Part shown: piece by piece, positions 8,282 through 13,489 of the stretch | Position numbering within the stretch: the first letter of the stretch is position 1 | Layout: each line of letters begins with the position of its first letter | Program-made: the position numbers and the translations under genes | NCBI GenBank assembly: GCA_021791775.1 | Contig: JAJYVY010000021.1 | Coordinates: forward strand, 1 to 13,489 | Direction of reading: 5' to 3' | Source: Microcaldota archaeon | Lineage (GTDB): Archaea; Micrarchaeota; Micrarchaeia; Micrarchaeales; Micrarchaeaceae | DNA length: 13,489 bases | The notes under the pieces: generated by a model | Databases searched by the model: none | Seen by the model: only the letters and a program-made list of their open reading frames with translations | What the model was told of the DNA's origin: nothing

Positions 8282-8611
8282 ATGATAGGAAAAGAATCGA
8301 AGCGCATAAGCAATGCCTCTCTATCAGAGGTATTGGAGATATTGGAAAAAAGGAAGAAGGAGAAGGAGCTTACCTACGAGCAGCAGATAGCCCTTGAGCA
8401 TGCAACCAAATTCGCTGCAGGAAAGCCATTAGAGCAAAAGGTAAGGAAGGCTCTCGAGGCCCTGGGCTACCTCAGCCCGGCTACGGTGATGACAATAAGC
8501 AACGTGATGCCAAAAAGCGAAATGTTGCTGAAGCAGATACTCACAGGCGAGAAAAGGACCTTCACAGATGAGGAAACAAAGAAGATTATTTCGATAGTCA
8601 ACCAGAAGTAG
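8282..8611 (+). CDS. rpo4: DNA-directed RNA polymerase subunit Rpo4 (RpoF)
   Basis: The 109-aa product matches the archaeal Rpo4/RpoF subunit, the relative of eukaryotic RPB4, which with Rpo7 forms the stalk of RNA polymerase. Features seen are LSEVLEILEKRKKEKELTYEQ in the N-terminal half, the helix ending KFAAGK, and an HRDC-like C-terminal part with ISNVMPKSEMLLKQIL followed by EETKKIISIV. The frame is open further upstream to 8189, but that segment would cover the promoter and looks unlike the family. The ATG at 8282 fits a leaderless transcript from the TATA at 8251-8259. DUF655 follows 14 nt after the stop; rpo4-DUF655 is a conserved archaeal pair. The usual rpl21e partner is nearby but inverted (9208-9492). 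Confidence 0.93.
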   Translation: MIGKESKRISNASLSEVLEILEKRKKEKELTYEQQIALEHATKFAAGKPLEQKVRKALEALGYLSPATVMTISNVMPKSEMLLKQILTGEKRTFTDEETKKIISIVNQK

Positions 8612-8625
8612 TTTGAACCCGGGAA

Positions 8626-9207
8626 GTGCATGAGATGCAACAAGAAGAAAGACGAGAAGAGTATGCATACGTACTTGACTTTATGCATACTGGCAAGTCT
8701 TTCTCAAATAGATCCGAGCCAATAGCGCAGCTTATCGGTGAAGAATGGTTCACGCTTCTTGAGGTAACTCCTAAACCTGGAGTTTCCATGTCTTTGGGAG
8801 AACGGGTTTACATAGGTAAAGAAGAACGTGAAAAAGTATCGCTAATAAAGGCGAGAGTGGGGTATGATGATCTTACCCAAACGGCAAAGAACGGCCTGGA
8901 GAAGATGATAAGCACGATTGTAAAGGCAAACGAGAAGAGATTCGTAGATGTATTCAACACTGCGGGACCACTGAACATACGGCAACATTCATTGGAACTG
9001 CTGCCTGGAGTCGGAAAGAAGCATCTGGAGGCCATAATCAAGGCGCGGAACGAGAAGAAATTCGAGAGCTTTGCTGACATAAATAAGAGAGTGTCGCTGC
9101 TTCAGGAGCCATCGAAACTCATAACAGAAAGGGTTATGATGGAGCTGCGCGGTTCGGAGCGTTTCTACATGTTCACAAAACCATATTCGAAAAGAGAGAG
9201 AAGGTAA
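8626..9207 (+). CDS. DUF655 archaeal nucleic-acid-binding protein
   Basis: The 193-aa product has the DUF655 hallmarks: an opening EEYAYVLDF, EPIAQLIGEEWFTLLEV (an OB-like barrel with RVYIGK) and YDDLTQTAKNGL. A C-terminal helix-hairpin-helix follows, LELLPGVGKKHLEAIIKAR (about residues 125-143), ending in a helical segment with LITERVMMEL. The precise job of the family is not settled; the barrel plus HhH and the fixed position after rpo4 suggest RNA or DNA binding near transcription or translation. The start may be GTG at 8626 or ATG at 8635; neither has a clear Shine-Dalgarno match. Its TAA (9205-9207) touches the stop of the convergent rpl21e with no space between them. Confidence 0.92.
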   Translation: MHEMQQEERREEYAYVLDFMHTGKSFSNRSEPIAQLIGEEWFTLLEVTPKPGVSMSLGERVYIGKEEREKVSLIKARVGYDDLTQTAKNGLEKMISTIVKANEKRFVDVFNTAGPLNIRQHSLELLPGVGKKHLEAIIKARNEKKFESFADINKRVSLLQEPSKLITERVMMELRGSERFYMFTKPYSKRERR

Positions 9208-9492
9208 TCAAACCTTTTCAAGATGCAGTGAGGGGACTATCAGAGTTCTGTCTGCGCTCATTATTCTGACTCGAATCATATACGCCGAACCTCTTTTCCC
9301 CATGATGGTGCCTGTCCTCCCCCGGTACCTTGGGTGGGGAGCATTGTACACATTCCCTTTCGGCACTATCGCAACCCGGTCACCAACATCAAAAGACTTT
9401 ATTAGAGAGCTTGTAGCGACTTGGGATGGCTTGTGGTGTCGCGACATATTGCGCGTGTGCCCTGAGAAATGCCCATTTGATCTTCTAGTCAT
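9208..9492 (-). CDS. rpl21e: Ribosomal protein L21e
   Basis: Large-subunit ribosomal protein found in archaea and eukaryotes. From the ATG at 9492 it has 94 aa: MTRRSNGHFSGHTRNMSRH, then SFDVGDRVAIVPKGNVYNA, PHPRYRGRTGTIMGKRGSAY and a final LIVPSLHLEKV. These match the KOW-like SH3 barrel of L21e, with its PHPRYxGxTG and GKRGxAY motifs. The open frame extends upstream to 9648, but that part lies under tbp and its promoter and has no L21e character, so 9492 is the chosen start. It faces away from tbp and converges on DUF655. In many archaea L21e precedes rpo4 on the same strand, so this gene has been inverted here. Confidence 0.94.
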   Translation of the reverse strand: MTRRSNGHFSGHTRNMSRHHKPSQVATSSLIKSFDVGDRVAIVPKGNVYNAPHPRYRGRTGTIMGKRGSAYMIRVRIMSADRTLIVPSLHLEKV

Positions 9493-9527
9493 GCTTATCA
9501 CGAACAACAATGATGTGATGTAAAACA

Positions 9528-9535
9528 TATTTATA
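9528..9535 (+). promoter_or_regulatory. TATA box for tbp (possibly shared by rpl21e)
   Basis: TATTTATA, centre about 31 bp before the tbp ATG, suits a near-leaderless tbp transcript. Read on the other strand it is TATAAATA, 39 bp from the rpl21e ATG, and could equally serve that gene. Confidence 0.55.
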
Positions 9536-9537
9536 CC

Positions 9538-9546
9538 TTTATATGG
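9538..9546 (-). promoter_or_regulatory. Second TATA box in the tbp/rpl21e spacer, best read toward rpl21e
   Basis: On the minus strand CCATATAAAGG, a strong TATA. A start site about 25 bp on would be near 9516, giving rpl21e a leader of about 24 nt. For tbp it is too close (about 21 bp) to the ATG. With the box at 9528-9535 it makes two adjacent TATA elements, so initiation complexes for the two genes would exclude each other. Confidence 0.5.
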
Positions 9547-9562
9547 TAAACCTTCTGTTAAT

Positions 9563-9889
9563 ATGGCAACAAAAGCAACAGCTCGCAACTCTAAGAAACC
9601 TATAGTGCTAAAACCCACATACGCAATAGTGAATATAGTGGCGAACACAGAGCTAGGAGTCGACCTTGACCTCTATGGGCTGGCAAAATTGTCAAGGGAT
9701 ATAGATTACGAGCCTGAACAGTTCCCCGGCGCGATATTCAAGGTGCACGACCCGAAGGCAGCTTTGCTCCTTTTCAAGAATGGCAAGATAATATGCACCG
9801 GAGCCAGGACAGAAGCGGATGTCAGGAAGGCGATCGACCATGCAATTGCGCTGATAAAGAGGTACAAGGCCGGCGCCAGGGGGAGATAG
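9563..9889 (+). CDS. tbp: Single-repeat TATA-binding protein (half-length TBP)
   Basis: General transcription factor that recognises and bends the TATA box. Archaeal TBPs are about 180-200 aa with two direct repeats; this one has 108 aa and one repeat. Residues 1-17 are a basic tail. The repeat starts at about residue 18 (PTYAIVNIVANTELGVDLDL, with the minor-groove Asn in VNIVA) and continues through YEPEQFPGAIFK, DPKAALLLFKNGKIICTGAR and a final helix to about residue 103. F54 (in EQFPG) and F71 (in LLFKNGK) match the two intercalating phenylalanines of a TBP repeat and are 17 residues apart, as in yeast TBP (F99 and F116). An in-frame TAA at 9521-9523 and the opposite gene exclude an N-terminal repeat. 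The 190 bp after the TAG contain no second repeat in any frame. A homodimer would restore the saddle (inference). Confidence 0.9.
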   Translation: MATKATARNSKKPIVLKPTYAIVNIVANTELGVDLDLYGLAKLSRDIDYEPEQFPGAIFKVHDPKAALLLFKNGKIICTGARTEADVRKAIDHAIALIKRYKAGARGR

Positions 9890-9930
9890 GCGGCCGATGC
9901 CGTATAGCAGCGTAAACGCGCTAAATGGTA

Positions 9931-9940
9931 ATATTTATAT
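9931..9940 (+). promoter_or_regulatory. Orphan TATA-like element downstream of tbp
   Basis: ATATTTATAT, followed by AG; on the other strand TATATAAATAT. A start site on the + strand near 9960 would give a short transcript ending around the inverted repeat at 10015-10036. On the - strand it would run antisense into tbp. No protein-coding gene fits either direction. Confidence 0.3.
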
Positions 9941-10014
9941 AGATATCTGTGCAAATGGTAGCTTGCTTTATTTGTCACGCGTATTCTGTAACAACCCTAT
10001 TCTCATCCACCCGT

Positions 10015-10036
10015 GGCGTATGCACATGCATACGCC
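10015..10036. repeat. Perfect 10-bp inverted repeat between convergent genes
   Basis: GGCGTATGCA, spacer CA, then TGCATACGCC: both arms match perfectly. As RNA it gives a 9-bp stem with a 4-base loop on either strand. It lies between the 3' ends of tbp (+) and trmI (-). There is no T-run after it on either strand, so it may be a bidirectional 3'-end or stability element, a protein-binding palindrome, or part of a small RNA. Confidence 0.6.
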
Positions 10037-10080
10037 CGACCTTTGAACTTTGAGCGTGAGCTTCCTTCTTATAAGAGCGA

Positions 10081-10659
10081 TCATTTCTGCGCGAACACAA
10101 GATATCCGGTGTGCCAGACCCCCTTTGTCGATGGCCTTACCCCCTGTTCTCTTACAAGGATGTCTCTGACTATCGATTCTAAAGTTATGACATTCCTGAA
10201 CTTGAGTTTATTCAGCGTGCCTACGAATTTCTTTACCTGTTCAACGTGCGGCAGGTATCCTACGACATAGCCTCCCTCTCTCAATGCCTTGTAGGCATTT
10301 TTCAGGACTTTGTCTGAATCAGGCATGTCTAATGTGACTAGATCCAAATCGCGTTCATCTATCTTTTTTATCACATCCCCATGCTTGATTATCAGGTTGC
10401 TGCACCCCTCCATTTCCTTGTTCCTCTCGGCAATTTTGATGAACTCCTCTCGGTTATCGTAGCTTGTCACCTCTTTTGCTATTTTCGCCAATGACACCGC
10501 TAGCCAGCCGCTCCCGGTGCCGGCGTCAACGCATACGCTATTCTTGTTCACTCCCGTATAGGAGATTATCAGGCCTATGTCTTTTGGTAGTATCACCTGC
10601 GGGCCTCGTTTGAGCCTTTTGTATGGAGGCGGCACAAGAACGTCATTAGATTCCTTCAT
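10081..10659 (-). CDS. trmI: TrmI-type tRNA (adenine-N1)-methyltransferase, short form
   Basis: SAM-dependent methyltransferase that makes m1A in the T-loop of tRNA (positions 57/58 in archaeal members). Evidence: RGPQVILPKDIG (residues 18-29), SAM motif I DAGTGSG (45-51), acidic loop YDNREE (67-72), LDMPD (110-114) and GYLPHVEQV. The ending WHTGYLVFA matches the H-T-x-Y-L-x-F-A ending of the family. At 192 aa it lacks the ~60-residue N-terminal beta domain of most TrmI proteins (usually about 250 aa). The sequence upstream is topA coding, so the missing domain is not hidden there. Its start overlaps the topA 3' end by 14 nt in another frame, so it depends on the topA transcript. The catalytic fold looks complete. 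Confidence 0.85.
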   Translation of the reverse strand: MKESNDVLVPPPYKRLKRGPQVILPKDIGLIISYTGVNKNSVCVDAGTGSGWLAVSLAKIAKEVTSYDNREEFIKIAERNKEMEGCSNLIIKHGDVIKKIDERDLDLVTLDMPDSDKVLKNAYKALREGGYVVGYLPHVEQVKKFVGTLNKLKFRNVITLESIVRDILVREQGVRPSTKGVWHTGYLVFAQK

Positions 10660-12817
10660 CTTTTTGCACCTTTATCTTTCTGGTCTTCTTTTTTGCTGCT
10701 TTTCTTGTGGCCTTGACTTTTTTCTCTTTTGCGGGATTGGCTGCTTCTGCAGGCCTGTCAGGCTTTTCCACTTTCTGTTTTATCTCTGCGAAAGGCCGCC
10801 ACTCCTTCTTCGTTATGCAGTTTGGATCGAGGTCCATCTCGAAGGGCCTCCTTCCCTTCCTGAGCACCTTTATTATGGGCGTGTGGCAATGCTCGCACGT
10901 ACGCCCCGTAGGCAATATCGCTGCCCCCTGCGGCAGGGAATACGTATTTGTGCATTTCGGGTAGTTGTTGCAAGCGACAAAATACTTGCCGGCCCTGGAC
11001 CTCTTTATAACTAGATCCCCGCCATCCTTCGGGCATTTGCCGAGCACCTCACTCTCGTACAGCCCCTTCCTCATCGCCTCGGCGATCTGGTCCTTGTGCT
11101 CATCGAACGTTTTTATGGCTTCCATCAGCATCTGCTTTCCTTCCTCTACGGCTTCCGATTCGCTCTTTTTGCCTCTCGATATGCTCTCCATGTCCTCCTC
11201 TAGCCTTCTTGTAGTCGCCTCATCCACTATCATCTTGCAGTTCTTTTCCAGTGCGCGGTAAACTACCATCCCGAATTTTGTCACTTTTATACTGGAGCCC
11301 TCTATGTAGTTCCTTTTGAACAGCGTGTCGATTATTGCCGCTCTCGTGGCTTTAGTGCCGAGGTCGCGCTTCTCCAACTCGGATAAAAGGGTTGCCTTGG
11401 AATACCTTTTCGGTGGCTGGGTCTGCATCTCCTTGATGTCAACCCTAGAGGCCGCTGCCGCTGCCCCCTTGACGAAGTATGGCAGCTCCCTTTCCTCCAG
11501 TTTTGTATATTCGTAGAATTCCAGCCAGCCTTTTTTCACCATCTTTGCGCCGTTGGCAGAGTACTTTTCGCCGCCAAAGTCGGCCACAACCCTCATCCTC
11601 GCCACTATGGCAGGTTCTGCAAAACATGCAAGGAACCTTTTGGTTATCATGTCGTAGAGCATCTGTTCCTCTCTGGTGAGCTGTGCCGGCACCATCCCCG
11701 TAGGGAATATCGCGGGGTGCGCTTCATCGGTCTTTGCTCCCTCTGCAGGAGCGTATCTGTTTGCAGCTATCAGCTTGCCCGCCAGCCGTTCATAATCGGG
11801 GTTCTTTGCGATGTCGGATATTATCCTACGCAGGCCGAGGCTTGCAGGTAGCTTCTGCGACGATGTTCTTGGGTAGGATATGTATGCCCTCTCATAAAGG
11901 GATTGCGCTACAGAAAGGGTTCTTGACGGGTCCATGCGCAGCGCGCGGCTGCTCTCCATCTGCAATGACGTGAGATCGAATGGAGGATAAGGGTTTGCCT
12001 TCCGTTCTACAGATTCAACGCTGTCTATCCTCGCTGATGAAGCATGCGACTTTGTTCTCTGGTGCACCTGCAGTGCCATTTCCTTGTCGAATATGTCTCC
12101 TCTAGTGGATGAGAACTCTGTGCCGTTTATTACGGCAGTCAGCCTCCAAAATGGCTTGGGCACAAATTTTTCTATGGACTCTTCGTGCTTTGCTAGTATC
12201 GCAAGGGTCGGGCCCTGCACCCTCCCTATGCTCAATGACCTGCTGAAGCTTCTACCCACAAGGGCGCGCGTCAACGCTCTGCTCAGGTTTATCCCCCAGA
12301 GCCAGTCAAGCATGTGCCTCGCCTCTCCCGCATAGAAATTATCCATGTCCAGGGGGCCGATCGCAGAATAAGCATCAACAAGGTCTTTTGTAGTAGTAGT
12401 TGAGAATTTCATCCTTTTTGAATGCTCCATCCTGTTATTCGTTATGAATTTTATTATGTTGGTGCCTATGACTGTCCCTTCAATGTCGTAGTCGCATGCG
12501 TTTATGAAGGCACCGCATTCCTTTGCCATACTGACTATCCCGTCAAGATATTTCTTTGTGTAGCCGGAGTGCTTGCCGACCGCGTATGAAGGGGCCCATT
12601 CGACCTCTAATACCGGGTACTCGCTGCTCTTCCCCTTCTGCCTTATGGTGAATAGATGGCCGACCGCGGCTACAACATATATCTTGCTGCCATTGCCGCT
12701 TATTTCGTAATAGCTTACCTTTTCCTTTGTTCTTTTCTGGATCTGCTTGCCTCCGCCTATCGCCGATGCTATTCTAAGGGCGACGCTCGGTTTCTCTGCT
12801 ATTATCAGAGTGTTCAT
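10646..12817 (-). CDS. topA: Archaeal DNA topoisomerase I (type IA)
   Basis: Relaxes negatively supercoiled DNA by passing a strand through a transient break. The product is 723 aa. The TOPRIM domain is at the N-terminus, with the catalytic Glu in IIAEKP (E8) and the acidic triad in CDYDIEG (D109, D111, E113). SIGRVQGPT is residues 196-204 and the active-site Tyr is Y315 in ISYPRTSS, with R317. The C-terminal region has two zinc-binding-like segments: CPKDGG...VACNNYPKC (C595, C616, C622) and CEHC...PNC (C641, C644, C667), each with three cysteines. A Lys/Ala-rich tail runs from about 681 to the end. It starts 10 nt after the stop of the small membrane gene, with GAGGT just before as a possible ribosome site, and overlaps trmI at its 3' end. 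Confidence 0.96.
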   Translation of the reverse strand: MNTLIIAEKPSVALRIASAIGGGKQIQKRTKEKVSYYEISGNGSKIYVVAAVGHLFTIRQKGKSSEYPVLEVEWAPSYAVGKHSGYTKKYLDGIVSMAKECGAFINACDYDIEGTVIGTNIIKFITNNRMEHSKRMKFSTTTTKDLVDAYSAIGPLDMDNFYAGEARHMLDWLWGINLSRALTRALVGRSFSRSLSIGRVQGPTLAILAKHEESIEKFVPKPFWRLTAVINGTEFSSTRGDIFDKEMALQVHQRTKSHASSARIDSVESVERKANPYPPFDLTSLQMESSRALRMDPSRTLSVAQSLYERAYISYPRTSSQKLPASLGLRRIISDIAKNPDYERLAGKLIAANRYAPAEGAKTDEAHPAIFPTGMVPAQLTREEQMLYDMITKRFLACFAEPAIVARMRVVADFGGEKYSANGAKMVKKGWLEFYEYTKLEERELPYFVKGAAAAASRVDIKEMQTQPPKRYSKATLLSELEKRDLGTKATRAAIIDTLFKRNYIEGSSIKVTKFGMVVYRALEKNCKMIVDEATTRRLEEDMESISRGKKSESEAVEEGKQMLMEAIKTFDEHKDQIAEAMRKGLYESEVLGKCPKDGGDLVIKRSRAGKYFVACNNYPKCTNTYSLPQGAAILPTGRTCEHCHTPIIKVLRKGRRPFEMDLDPNCITKKEWRPFAEIKQKVEKPDRPAEAANPAKEKKVKATRKAAKKKTRKIKVQKDEGI

Positions 12818-12827
12818 CCGCTTTACC

Positions 12828-13100
12828 TCATCTGCGGGCTCTTCGCTTATTCCCTGCCCTTGCTATTTTTCTGGGCTGGCGCGCCTCTCTGGTGGCGGCT
12901 GAGGACTGCTGGCTGCTTCTTGGCAGTTCATGTTTGGATATCAACCATGCATTTAGTAGGCCGACTACGAATGCAATAACAATAATTACGTAGAAAAGAG
13001 CGCTGCCACCATAATTTATAAATACAATTACAGCTATTATGAAGAGTACTACCGTAATAGCAGAGAGGGCTATGCTGACGATTTCGTTGTTCGATACCAT
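12828..13100 (-). CDS. Small two-helix membrane protein with a basic tail
   Basis: I do not recognise the family. From the ATG at 13100 it has 90 aa: a short N-terminus, two hydrophobic helices (about residues 7-29 and 34-54, separated by NYGGSA), then a 36-residue tail rich in Arg, Lys, Ser, Gln and Ala ending KRRARR. Both ends should be cytoplasmic, and the tail could bind nucleic acid or acidic membrane lipid (inference). A longer frame to 13148 overlaps the divergent gene and has no support, while GGTGG sits just upstream of 13100 as a ribosome site. The stop is 10 nt before topA, so it is first in the operon with topA and trmI. Confidence 0.7.
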   Translation of the reverse strand: MVSNNEIVSIALSAITVVLFIIAVIVFINYGGSALFYVIIVIAFVVGLLNAWLISKHELPRSSQQSSAATREARQPRKIARAGNKRRARR

Positions 13101-13117
13101 CCTACCACCGTGAGACG

Positions 13118-13474
13118 ATGAGTATATACTTAGTAATATTAATAACACTTGTTGCGGCTCTCATCGCATCGCTATCGCAGACTCTATACAAAAAGAACAT
13201 AACCGAGGAGCTGCGCGGCATAAAGGATATAATAAAGGTGATATTCAAGAAGCCGATACTCGTAGGCTTCGGAGGATATGCGATAAGCCTCGTAGTCTAT
13301 CTTTTTGCCTTATCAAAAGCGCCATTGTCAGTGGTTTATCCGACATTCGCGAGTACATTCATATTCATCACGCTGCTTTCTTGGTTTGTTCTGAAGGAAA
13401 AGATGGACAGCAAGAGGATAATAGGCATGTCATTGATTTTCATCGGGATAGTTATAATCGCGATATCATTTTAG
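13118..13474 (+). CDS. Four-helix DMT-superfamily membrane protein (EamA/SMR-like half transporter)
   Basis: The 118-aa product has four hydrophobic segments (about 2-22, 46-65, 70-91, 100-117). The order and motifs match the SMR/EamA half-unit: YLFALSKAPLSVVYPTFAS and then LLSWFVLKEKMDSKRIIGMSLIFIGIVII, the usual 'LSVAYP' and 'GE-x5-R-x2-G' pattern with KEK replacing GE. Unlike EmrE, TM1 has no acidic residue (LITLVAALIASLSQ), so it is unlikely to be a proton-coupled drug exporter of the EmrE kind; ArnE/F-like or lipid-linked sugar transport is another option. Such half-units act as dimers. GTGAG lies just before the ATG as a possible ribosome site. Only 17 bp separate it from the start of the divergent gene at 13100. 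Substrate unknown. Confidence 0.75.
   Translation: MSIYLVILITLVAALIASLSQTLYKKNITEELRGIKDIIKVIFKKPILVGFGGYAISLVVYLFALSKAPLSVVYPTFASTFIFITLLSWFVLKEKMDSKRIIGMSLIFIGIVIIAISF
13123..13130 (-). promoter_or_regulatory. TATA-like box for the 13100 gene, inside the coding start of the divergent gene
   Basis: On the minus strand AGTATATA, centre about 26 bp upstream of the ATG at 13100, the spacing of a leaderless start. It overlaps codons 2-5 of the + strand gene starting at 13118. With only 17 bp between the two genes, promoters must sit inside the opposite coding regions. Confidence 0.45.
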
Positions 13475-13489
13475 GTGCGCCTGTGATGA

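Larger units (their letters stand above)
9890..10080. other. Non-coding gap between the convergent tbp and trmI genes
   Basis: There is no convincing gene in these 191 bp. It holds an orphan TATA-like element (9931-9940), a possible weak stem (GTG-CAAAT at 9949-9956 with ATTTG-T-CAC at 9970-9978) and a strong inverted repeat (10015-10036). A 49-codon ORF from 9897 to 10046 crosses all of these and looks like chance. I see no tRNA and no T-rich terminator. Confidence 0.5.

Noticed and set aside
9493..9648. N-terminal extension of L21e up to 9648
   Set aside because: The extension is antisense to tbp and its promoter and has no L21e features; the family start is the Met at 9492.
9897..10046. 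A 49-codon ORF (ATG at 9897) downstream of tbp
   Set aside because: It runs through the orphan TATA element and the inverted repeat, has no recognisable motif or ribosome site, and does not resemble a second TBP repeat. Most likely chance.
1..13489. CRISPR arrays, insertion sequences, tRNA or rRNA genes
   Set aside because: No regularly spaced repeats, transposase-like ORFs, terminal inverted repeats or tRNA T-loop/anticodon patterns were seen by eye. A tRNA with introns could escape a manual reading.

Overview
This window comes from an archaeon. It encodes an A-type (archaeal/vacuolar-like) ATP synthase, a TATA-binding protein, ribosomal protein L21e, RNA polymerase subunit Rpo4 (RpoF), an archaeal DUF655 protein, a short TrmI-type tRNA methyltransferase, an archaeal type IA topoisomerase and a class III signal-peptide (pilin-like) surface protein. 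ATA (Ile) and AGG/AGA (Arg) codons are frequent, genes are tightly packed or overlapping, and some promoters look leaderless. Small proteins and a surface-protein family of the 'QSALEFLATYGW' plus Thr-rich linker plus DUF2341-like type suggest a DPANN lineage, probably Micrarchaeota/ARMAN-like. That placement is inference; I cannot run a phylogeny.

Layout: (1) 1-6308, + strand: the 3' part of an A-type ATP synthase operon in the order atpF (C-terminal end only), atpA, atpB, atpD, a 37-residue one-helix membrane ORF, atpH, atpI. All junctions are 0-4 nt apart or overlap. The c/K ring, C and E subunits are not in the window and presumably lie upstream. (2) 6384-8190, - strand: an orphan MoxR AAA+ ATPase whose stop overlaps the start of a class III signal-peptide surface protein. 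The same reading frame continues past its TAG into a decayed Thr-linker/DUF2341-like module with a second TAG and a frameshift. (3) 8282-9207, + strand: rpo4 then DUF655, with a textbook leaderless TATA promoter. Gene L21e, which commonly sits with rpo4 in other archaea, is here inverted and abuts DUF655 tail to tail. (4) 9493-9562: a 70-bp divergent promoter between rpl21e (-) and tbp (+). (5) tbp encodes only ONE TBP repeat (108 aa) instead of the usual two (about 180 aa). (6) 9890-10080: a non-coding stretch with an orphan TATA-like element and a perfect 10-bp inverted repeat. (7) 10081-13100, - strand: a compact operon of a two-helix membrane protein with a basic tail, topA and a short trmI. 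(8) 13118-13474, + strand: a four-helix DMT/EamA-SMR-type membrane protein, divergent from the previous operon with only 17 bp between start codons.

The most unusual item is the single-repeat TBP. Both DNA-intercalating phenylalanines are present (F54 and F71, same 17-residue spacing as in two-repeat TBPs). A homodimer could therefore rebuild the usual saddle, the arrangement proposed for the ancestor of all TBPs. Second are the unlabelled membrane micro-ORF inside the ATP synthase operon and the decayed surface-protein gene.
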